Position numbers and translations under genes: made by a program
From: Gyromitra esculenta
Lineage: Eukaryota; Ascomycota; Pezizomycetes; Pezizales; Discinaceae
DNA: 64,000 nucleotides
Assembly (NCBI GenBank): GCA_038503075.1
Contig: JBCAML010000017.1
Coordinates: forward strand, 1,116,001 to 1,180,000
Reading direction: 5' to 3'
Notes under the pieces: generated by a model
Told to the model about the DNA's origin: nothing
Seen by the model: the letters and a program-made list of their open reading frames with translations, nothing else
Databases searched by the model: none
Shown here: positions 55,717 to 64,000 of the stretch, piece by piece
Numbering within the stretch: the first letter of the stretch is position 1
How the letters are laid out: each line of letters begins with the position of its first letter

Positions 55717-58099
55717 TTCAACCAGAGTCGCCTTGTGACCCTGCTCTGGTTCATTTTTCTCCTTTGTCAGCGTTCTCTATTTCGGGGTTTTCAGTGTCGG
55801 ATGTGTGTGTGGAGGATAATTTGGATGGGGAACATTTTGTAGTTTCATGTAGCCTTTCCCACCAAAATAAAATCATAAAAACACACGCACTTCTTGATAC
55901 TGGAGCCTCAGGGTTCGCTTTCATTGATGAAAACTTTGTGCGTCACCATTCCTTACCTCTATCCCCCCTAAAAACCCCACGACAATTGGAAGTCATTGAT
56001 GGCAGAGCAATTGCCTCAGGAGATATCACCAACCTTTGTCATTTGGAGCTTTCAATTCAACAACATACCGAGAAAGCCCCCTTCTTTGTTACCAAGCTAG
56101 GACACTACCCCCTAGTACTCGGTATCCCATGGATGAATCTCCACGACATCCACCTAAAATTCGCTAACAAAAGCATTGAATTCAATTCTGAATTCTGCAC
56201 CACCCACTGTGCCCCCAAACAACCCATCGTTTCTGCTACGGCCATTCCACCTCCAGCTAAACTCAACGCTGCCTTTATTGGCGCCGCCAGTTTCCGCATG
56301 CTCGCCAGAAAAAAGGGTATTCAGGTCTATTCGATGTCTCTCTATGAAATAAACAAGGTCCTCGATAGTAAAACCACAAAAGAGGAATGGAGACAGAGAA
56401 TACCCGCTGAATATCACGAATACCTGGACATGTTTGACAAGGCAAAAGCCCAAGGACTCCCCCCTCGTCGCCCTTATGACCACCGTATCACCCTCCAGGA
56501 AGGCAAAGAACCCCCATTTGGTCCTCTTTATGGCATGTCCCGGGACGAACTCCTAGTCCTTAAAAAGTATATCGAGGATAACTTGGAGAAAGGTTTTATT
56601 CGTGCCAGTTCTTCCTCTGCAGGCTCTCCAGTCCTCTTCGCCGCCAAACCCGATGGATCCCTCCGTCTTTGTGTTGATTACCGTGGCCTTAATGCTCTTA
56701 CAGTCAAGGACCGATATACTTCCCCACTGGTCAAAGAAACCCTGGACCGTCTCGCAAAGGCTCAATGGTACTCAAAGCTTGATCTCCGTGACGGCTTTCA
56801 TCAAATCCGCATCGCCGAGGGAGAAGAATGGAAAACAGCTTTCCGAACACGATATGGCTTGTACGAATACATGGTGATGCCTTTCGGCCTTACCAACGCC
56901 CCCGGCACCTTCCAGCGCTTTGTCAACGATTCCCTCAGGGAATATTTGGACCTCTTCTGTACGGCTTATCTCGACGATATCCTTATTTACAGCGATACTC
57001 TCGCCGAACACAAGGTGCACGTCCGACAGGTTCTCGATGCCTTAAAAGCCAATAATATCCTCCTCAAACCCGAGAAGTGCGAGTTCCATGTACAATCCAT
57101 TAAATACCTCGGCCTAATCTTAACCCCCGAAGGTATTAAAATGGACGACAATAAACTTAAAGCCGTCCGAGACTGGAATCGCCCAAAGTCAGTAAAAGAT
57201 GTACAAGCCTTCCTTGGATTCGCAAATTTTTACCGACGATTTATCCTAGGATTCTCCCGATTGGCTGCCCCTCTTACGGCGTTTACAAGAAAGGGTGTTG
57301 TCTTTGAATGGACGGTTGGAGCGGAACTTGCATTTGAAGCCCTGAAGGATGCCTTTACTAAGGCCCCCGTTCTTATCCACTTCGACCCTCGAAAGAAAAT
57401 CTTCGTGGAATCCGATGCTTCTGACTTCGTCTCCGGCGGTGTTCTCTCCCAACTTGACGATAACGGCGTACTTCATCCTGTAGCCTTTTTCTCCAAAAAG
57501 CATTCACCAGCTGAATGTAACTACGAGATCTATGACAAGGAACTCCTCGCTATTATACGCTGCTTCGAAGAATGGAGACCAGAGCTTGAAGGATCTGAAC
57601 TACCCATTTCAGTTATTACCGATCATAAGAACTTGGAATATTTTATGACCACCAAGCAACTTAATCGACGACAAGTCAGATGGGCTGAATACCTCTCACG
57701 TTTTGACTTCGTCATTACATATAGACCGGGAATACAAGGAGGAAAACCGGACGCACTGACTCGGAGATCGGGAGATCTCCCTGAAGAAGGGGATGAAAGA
57801 CTAAGACACCAACACCAAATAGTCTTGAAAAAGAAGAACGTTGATCCCAAGCTGAGTTTGTTTTCGGGTTCTTTATCAAACGAACCCGCTGAATTGGATG
57901 CCCCCCTCGATGCCTTAATGAATCATGGATATAACGCTGACCCGTTCCCACAAAAAACCCTTCTAGCACTTAGAAATGGAGAACGACAATCTAAGGAGAT
58001 CACCTTAGGTGATTGTACTGAAGCCAGCGGCCGCCTGTATTACCGACAAAAACTCTATATCCCTGACCATGACCCTCTCCGCCTCCTTATCCTACAACG
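55704..58099 (+). pseudogene. Pol of element 4, truncated by insertion
   Basis: The -1 frame pol contains protease (LLDTGAS), reverse transcriptase (YLDD), RNase H and the start of the integrase zinc domain (IPDHDPLRLLILQR), where the LTR of element 5 begins. The last residues of the visible frame, to 58148, are LTR-encoded. Integrase core and chromodomain are absent in the window. There is no internal stop before the insertion. Confidence 0.9.
55707..55751 (+). promoter_or_regulatory. Programmed -1 frameshift signal (element 4)
   Basis: TTTAAAC, TAG, a 6-nt spacer and the stem AACCAGAG (55720-55727) / CTCTGGTT (55744-55751), identical to element 1. Confidence 0.85.
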
Positions 58100-58510
58100 T
58101 CTCAAGGAGCGGGAATTTCGTCAAGCTCTCAGGTATCCCCCGAGATAAGCAGTGCTACTTGAACGAGAAACCAACGACAGGAGAAGGTACGAAGATTCTA
58201 CAGGCTCTACTAATGGTTCAAGTTATGATGACTTGAAGGCGGCGACAGCGGAAGATTACGAGGTGTAACCTGAGTTTGTATTTGCGAGATACAGTGAGTG
58301 TACAATAGAAGACGTTGCTTAAAGAAAGAAGAAGGAAAAGTACAAGATAAGGGGAACCCCTTCGCTTTATATACCACGTTCCAACCCTTTCGATGACAAA
58401 GACATGACTCATTGTAACGAATAACCCATAGAAACACAAAGAACACCAACGAAATCCGACAACCATGTACCCATGTACCTAACCGATCAACATAACAACC
58501 ATCCATGAAA
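58100..58510 (-). repeat. 3' LTR of element 5
   Basis: 411 bp. The minus strand reads TTTCATGG from 58510 to GAGA at 58100 and is preceded by the polypurine tract and CTAC. Its left flank is CAACG, the possible duplication. Confidence 0.93.
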
Positions 58511-58521
58511 GTAGCCCCCCC

Positions 58522-61217
58522 TCATAGCCGTGAGCTCCTGCGAACACTAATCACTCTTTCCCTTGGTTTATCCGGATATCGTTGGTGGAAAGAATCTACG
58601 GCCTCCGTCTCTTCATGGTACTCCGCAGGTTCCCAGGTGGGTAGTGCATAGCCAGTCCATTCGACCAAGTATTGAAGTTTTCCGCGGTGCAATCGGGAGT
58701 CTAGGATAGCTTCAACAAGGTATTCCTCATGGTCGTTAACTTGAACAGGTGGGGGCGGTGTAATAATCTGACCGGGGATTGGGTCGACGGGAGCTGCTTT
58801 GATCAACGAGACGTGGAACACAGGATGGTACTTCATTGTTCTTGGGAGGTCAATTTCATAGGCGTGAGCTGAAATAACACGTTTCACCGGGAAAGGGCCA
58901 CTCCATTTCCAATCCAACTTCCTTGAGTTCCGCGTTGTCCTCATGTTTTTCATTGACACAAACACTTCGTCTTTTACTCTGAACATTGGAGCGGGAGTAC
59001 GGTGCCGGTTCGTACTAGACTCGAAGACATCTTGAGCTGTCTTCATCTGTACTCGGAGAAAGTCTCTAAGTTCTTCCATTTTAGAGGCGAAGTCATTGGC
59101 ATCGAGGGTCTGGGGGGAACGGTCATTAGAGATGACGGAGGTATCAAAGCGAGGGTGGTAACCGTAGTTGGCAAAAAAGGGTGTAGCTTTCGTGCTGGCT
59201 GACTCTTGGTTATTAGCAGCGAACTCCGCAATAGGTAGCCATTTTGTCCAGTCGTCTTGTTGGTAAGAAACATAGCAACGAAGATATTGTTCCATAACGG
59301 CATTAAGACGTTCGGTTTGACCATCTGTTTCTGGGTGGAAAGACGTTGACATCCGAGCGGAGATATTCAGGCGCTGGCAGAGATGCTTCCAGAACTTAGC
59401 GGTAAACTGCGTTCCTCTATCCGAAGTGATATGGGAAGGTAGTCCATGGAGTTTCCAAACATTTTGGAGGTAGAGTTCGGCAGTTTGCTCGGCGTTGACG
59501 GTCGTATTGCACGGGATAAGGTGTCGCATCTTCGAGAGTCGATCCACCACAACCAAAATAGCATCAAAGCCGTTAGATTCTGGGAGACCGGTAACGAAGT
59601 CCATTGATAGCTCTTCCCAGGGGCGATTAGGAATTGGGAGTGGCTTCAGGACACCTTGGGTACCGAGGGTGCTTGGTTTTGCTCGTCGACAGGTATGACA
59701 GTTTCGCGTATAACGGCCAATATACTCTCTCATCTTTGGCCAATAAAAGTGCCTTGAAATAAGTTCGAAGGATTTTTCACGTCCCGGGTGGCCAGCTGAG
59801 GGGGCGTCATGATGTCGTTGTAGGATGAGGAGGCGAAGAGGGTCGTGATCGGGGATATAGAGTCTCTGCCGGTAATAAAGGCGGCCGTTGACTTCAGTAC
59901 AATCACCTAAGGTGATTTCTTTGGATTGTCGTTCACCTCTTCTAAGTGCTAGGAGGATTTTTTGTGGGAACGGGTCAGTACTATATCCAAGATTCATTAA
60001 GGTATTAAGGGAGGCATCCAATTCAGCGGGTTCATTTGATAAAGAACCCGAAAACAAACTTAACTTAGGATCAACGTTCTTCTCCTTTAAGACCACTTGG
60101 TGTTGGTGTCTTAGTCTTTCATCCCCTTCTTCAGGGAGATCTCCTGATCTCCGAGTCAGAGCGTCCGGTTTTCCTCCTTGTACCCCTGGTCTATAGGTAA
60201 TGACGAAGTCAAAACGTGAAAGGTATTCGGCCCATCTGACTTGTCGTCGATTAAGTTGCTTGGTGGTCATGAAATATTCCAAGTTTTTGTGGTCAGTAAT
60301 AACTGAGATGGGTAGTTCTGATCCTTCTAGCTCTGGTCTCCATTCCTCGAAACAGCGTATAATGGCGAGAAGTTCCTTATCATAAATCTCGTAGTTGCAT
60401 TCGGCAGGGGAATGCTTCTTGGAGAAGAAGGCTACAGGATGAAGTACGCCATTATCATCAAGTTGGGATAGGACACCACCGGAGACGAAATCAGAAGCAT
60501 CGGATTCCACGAAGATTTTCTTTCGAGGGTCGAAGTGGATGAGGACGGGGGCCTTAGTAAAGGCATCTTTCAGGGCTTCGAATGCGAGTTCTGCTTCGAC
60601 TGTCCATTCAAAGACGACACCTTTTCTTGTGAAAGCAGTAAGGGGGGCAGCTAATCGGGAGAACCCTAGGATGAATCGTCGGTAAAAATTTGCGAAGCCA
60701 AGGAAAGCTTGTACGTCTTTGACTGACTTTGGACGGTTCCAATCCCGGACGGCTTTGAGTTTATCATCGTCCATTTTTATGCCTTCGGGGGTTAGTATTA
60801 GGCCTAGGTATTTGATGGATTGCACATGGAACTCGCACTTCTCAGGTTTGAGAAGGATATTGTTGGCTTTGAGTGCATCGAGGACCTGTCTGACATGTAC
60901 TTTATGTTCGGCGAGGGTATCGCTATAGATTAGGATGTCGTCAAGGTAAGCAGTGCAGAAGAGATCCAGGTATTCTCGGAGGGAATCGTTTACGAATCGC
61001 TGGAATGTGCCGGGGGCGTTGGTAAGGCCGAATGGCATTACCATATACTCATATAGGCCATATCGAGTTCGGAAGGCAGTTTTCCATTCCTCTCCTTCGG
61101 CAATGCGGATCTGATGAAAGCCATCACGTAGGTCAAGTTTCGAGTACCATTGGGCTTTCGCAAGTCGATCCAATGTTTCCTTGACCAGGGGGGAGGTGTA
61201 ACGATCTTTCACGGTGA
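58522..61217 (-). pseudogene. Pol of element 5, 5' part displaced
   Basis: Open from the reverse-transcriptase block [16 protein letters not shown] through YLDD, RNase H, integrase (HHCC, SMDFVTG, SDRGTQF, HPETDGQTER) and chromodomain to a stop at 58522. No internal stop occurs. Protease and the start of reverse transcriptase are separated by element 6. Compared with element 1 it carries many amino-acid replacements but no inactivating change of its own in the visible part. Confidence 0.9.
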
Positions 61218-61629
61218 TTTCATGGATGGTAGTCGTGTTGTTTGGTTAGTGGTATGAGTGTTTAGTTGCGGTTGTTTCGTTGTTTGTTCGATACGGTTCC
61301 CTTGGTTTCCTTTACAATGAGTCATACGTTTGTCATCGGGAAGATGGATTGTGGGTATATAAGCGAAGGGATTCCCCCTCTTGTTGTACTTTTCCTTCTT
61401 CTCTCTTTAAGCAACGTCTTCTATCGTACACTCTTGTATTTTACAATACAAACCTCGGTTATACTTCATAACCTTACGCAGTCGCCGCGCTCAAGTCCTC
61501 CATACTTGAGCACTTCGTAGAGCCTATAGAATCTTGTAAAAACTCTCGTCGCTTAGTTTTCTATTCAAGTAGCACTGCTCATCTCGGGGGATACCTGAGA
61601 GCTTGAAGGAAAAACCTCGCCCCTTGAGA
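61218..61629 (+). repeat. 5' LTR of element 6
   Basis: TTTCATGG...CTTGAGA. Closer to the solo LTR at 48923 than to the element 1 LTR. Confidence 0.93.
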
Positions 61630-61678
61630 TTACGTTGCTTCCTCATCCACACCCTCTACCCCGCTTTTCCACGCCGCC

Positions 61679-62922
61679 ATGAGCAACCCTGCCCCTGCCC
61701 CCTGGACTTTCCCGACCTTCGAGAATTTCCAAGCCGCCGCCAACGCCGACCTCGCCTCTGCCTATGAGGAAATTCGATCCCATTATCAACAACGGGTCGA
61801 CAACCTCACATACGCAGACCTACAGCTGGAAGAAGCTGTACAAGAACGAAACAATATGACGGCAAGGTTCAATACCTGCCAGTCCCTGCTACAGGCAGCC
61901 GAAGCAGAAGTCGCCCGCCTCCAAAACGCCGCCCCCCCACCACCTGCACCATCGCCACCACCCCCTCCTGCTCACACTCAAGGAGGTCGCTCGGATAAGA
62001 TGCCTGACCCGGATAAGTTCAATGGGTCTCGCGATAAGCTCCCTGGGTTTGTTCTACAACTCAGGTCAAAACTCTCGGTCAACGCCGATCGCTTCTCCAA
62101 CAGCAACAATATGATATTGTATGCTATTAGCCGCCTCGAGGGAGCCGCCCTCGAACAAGTTCGCCACTCCGTCCTTCCTGACGGAACTACCACATGGAAC
62201 TCAGCCGCCGATCTGATCACCGCCCTAGAAACAGCCTTCGGCGACCCCGACCCTCTCGGTACTGCCCGCCGTGAGCTGCACCAACTCCGTCAGGGTAAGC
62301 GAGATTTCTCTGCCTATTTAGCAGACTTTCAAAGAATTATGGGACGCCTCAATTACGACGAATCTGCAAAGAATGATGCCCTAGAGTATGGAATGTCGGA
62401 CGAGCTGAAAGAGGCCGTGTAACTGTCGCCGACTTCCCCACTACCTTCCCTTCCCTCTGTGCCTTCCTCCTTCGTCTCGATAACCGTATCCGAGCAAGAG
62501 AAGAAAAGAAGAATATCGCCTGCAACACCATGGGACAGTTTTCCGCTCCCGCCGCGACCCCTGCCTCTTTCGTCCCCGCTTCCTCATCCTTCGCGCCCGG
62601 AGGACTCGCCCCCATGGATCTTTCCTTCGGACGGACTTCTACTTCTCACCCTGCCTCCGAACAGCGCTATGTTCAGGTTAACGGAAGAAGAAAACTGTCT
62701 CCCGAAGAAAAAAGATGGAGACAGACCAACAACCGCTGCCTGTTTTGCGCTGGAGAAGGACATATCTTCTCCAACTGCCCCTCCGCCTTGAAACGCCCCG
62801 CGATGAGGGGAGCTGTCACCAACGCCGCCGCCCTTCCCCCTGCTCCTTTCGTGTTTCCCCCACCCCTACCGCCTCGTTTTCCTGTCTTTGATGCAGCAGA
62901 CTCAGTTGAGTCTTTAAACTAG
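61679..62922 (+). pseudogene. Gag of element 6 with a frameshift
   Basis: Starts like the other family A Gag proteins, but a one-base deletion near 62415 (relative to elements 1 and 4) creates TAA at 62420-62422. The remainder is open in the next frame to the gag stop at 62922, including the CCHC knuckle. Confidence 0.88.
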
Positions 62923-64000
62923 TTCAACCAGAGTCGCCTAGTGACCCTGCTCTGGTTCATTTTTCTCCTTTGTCAGCGTTCTCTATTTCTGGATTTTCAG
63001 TGTCGGATGTGTGTGTGGAGGATAATTTGGATGGGGAACATTTTGTAGTTTCATATAGCCTTTCCCACCAAAATAAAGTCATAAAAACACACGCACTTCT
63101 TGACACTGGAGCCTCAGGGTTCGCTTTCATTGATGAAAACTTCGTGTGTCACCATTCTCTGCCATTATCTCCCCTTAAAACCCCTCGCCAATTAGAAGTC
63201 ATTGATGGCCGAACAATTGCCTCGGGAGATATCACCAACCTTTGTTACCTGGAGCTTTCCATCCAACAACACAACGAGAAAGCTCCCTTCTTTGTTACCA
63301 AGCTATGCCATTATCCTCCAGTACTTGGTATTCCTTGGATAAACCTCCATGATGTTCATCTACAATTTGCCAATAAAAGCATCGAATTTAACTCTAAATT
63401 CTGCACCACCCATTGCGCCCCAAAACAATCTATTGTTTCCGCCGCCGCCATTCCCCCCCCCGCTAGATTGAACGCCGCCTTTATCAACGCAGCTAGCTTC
63501 CGCATGCTTGCCAGAAAAAAGGGGATCCAGGTATATTCGATGTCCCTCTACAAGATTAATAAAGTCCTCGATAGTAAGACTACGAAAGAGGAGTGGAAAA
63601 AACGAATACCCACTGAATATCACGAGTACCTGAATATGTTCGATAAAACCAAAGCCCAAGGAATCCCCCCCGTCGCCCATACGATCATAAAATCATACTC
63701 CAAGAGGGCAAAGAACCACCGTTTGGTCCACTCTACGGTATGTCACGAGATGAACTTCTAGTTCTAAAGAAATACATCGAGGACAACTTAGAAAAGGGCT
63801 TTATTCGCGCTAGTTCTTCATCCGCCGGCTCTCCCGTCCTCTTTGCCGCAAAACCTGATGGCTCTCTACGCCTTTGCGTAGACTACCGAGGCCTCAATGC
63901 CCTCACCGTCAAAGACCGTTATACTTCCCCGCTCATCAAAGAAACCCTCGACCGCCTCGCTAAAGCACAATGGTATTCCAAACTAGACCTCAGAGACGGA
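62910..64000 (+). pseudogene. Pol of element 6, frameshifted and cut by the window end
   Basis: Protease (LLDTGAS) and the linker are open to about 63670, where a one-base change in a C run shifts the frame and leads to a stop at 63761. The reverse-transcriptase sequence continues recognisably in the correct alternative frame to the window end. The copy is non-autonomous. Confidence 0.88.
62913..62957 (+). promoter_or_regulatory. Programmed -1 frameshift signal (element 6)
   Basis: TTTAAAC, TAG, a 6-nt spacer and the stem AACCAGAG (62926-62933) / CTCTGGTT (62950-62957). One loop base differs from element 1 (CCTAG for CCTTG), while the stem is unchanged. Confidence 0.85.

Larger units (their letters stand above)
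53997..58099 (+). mobile_element. Family A Ty3/gypsy element (element 4), interrupted
   Basis: Begins with a 411-bp LTR after the possible duplication GTTAC (53992-53996). It has gag and most of pol, and is cut inside the integrase zinc domain at 58099 by a minus-strand family A element. The 3' half and 3' LTR are not in the window. Confidence 0.9.
58100..61217 (-). mobile_element. Family A Ty3/gypsy element (element 5), interrupted
   Basis: Minus-strand element inserted in element 4. Its 3' LTR is 58510-58100 and its pol runs from 61217 to 58522. The gag-proximal part is displaced by element 6 at 61218 and lies outside the window. Confidence 0.9.
61218..64000 (+). mobile_element. Family A Ty3/gypsy element (element 6), runs off the window
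   Basis: The innermost insertion, inside element 5: a 412-bp LTR at 61218-61629, primer-binding site 61632-61640, gag and part of pol. Left flank is GGTGA; the matching duplication would be past the window. Both gag and pol carry frameshifts. Confidence 0.9.

Noticed and set aside
1..64000. CRISPR arrays, prophage, bacterial operon signals
   Set aside because: No spaced direct repeats of that type. Introns and chromodomain retroelements show a eukaryotic fungal genome.

Overview
The window looks like nuclear DNA of a filamentous ascomycete (Pezizomycotina). The genes are split by short GT-AG introns of about 54-99 bp, there is a XlnR/Xyr1-type regulator, a fungal NACHT-ankyrin receptor, an F-box/leucine-rich protein, and chromodomain Ty3/gypsy retrotransposons. 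No species is assigned. Genes are sparse and mobile elements fill the right 24 kb, which suggests a repeat-expanded genome.

Layout. 1-3.4 kb: nothing coding recognised. 3.5-6.57 kb (minus): a three-exon xlnR/xyr1 orthologue with a long CT-rich leader or promoter up to about 9.3 kb. 9.3-18.3 kb: no genes, only microsatellites. 18.3-19.57 kb: a 5'-truncated LINE with a perfect 16-bp target-site duplication. 20.1-20.8 kb: a decayed alpha/beta-hydrolase-like pseudogene. 23.2-25.6 kb (plus): an HRI/PERK-like eIF2-alpha kinase. 27.5-29.5 kb (plus): a four-exon F-box/LRR protein. 30.5-31.7 kb (plus): a GRE2-like NAD(P)-dependent epimerase/reductase that seems to lack its middle. 33.06-33.31 kb: a small inverted-repeat (MITE-like) unit. 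33.7-37.9 kb (plus): a five-exon HeLo-like/NACHT/ankyrin receptor. 38.4 kb: an 87-bp LINE tail.

39.2-64 kb is a stack of nested transposons. A dead piggyBac (minus) is broken by an old LTR (family B, minus), which was itself split by an apparently intact family A Ty3/gypsy element (39921-45732), and by a family B solo LTR (46541-46954). A family B element (minus, 47824-53996) carries a family A solo LTR in its integrase, and another family A element (plus, from 53997) sits in its 5' LTR. That element is cut by a minus-strand family A element (58100-61217), which is cut by a further plus-strand copy (61218 to the window end).

The most interesting signals are in these retroelements. (1) Every readable gag/pol junction has a canonical -1 frameshift site: slippery UUUAAAC, gag UAG directly after it, a 6-nt spacer and an 8-bp hairpin. 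The hairpin stem differs between families A and B by compensatory base pairs. (2) The 9 nt 2 bases downstream of the 5' LTR are complementary to a sequence inside the LTR about 50 nt after the TATA box, as expected for Tf1-like self-primed reverse transcription. (3) The LTR ends, fixed by three exact 5-bp target duplications, are TTTCA...TGAGA instead of TG...CA.
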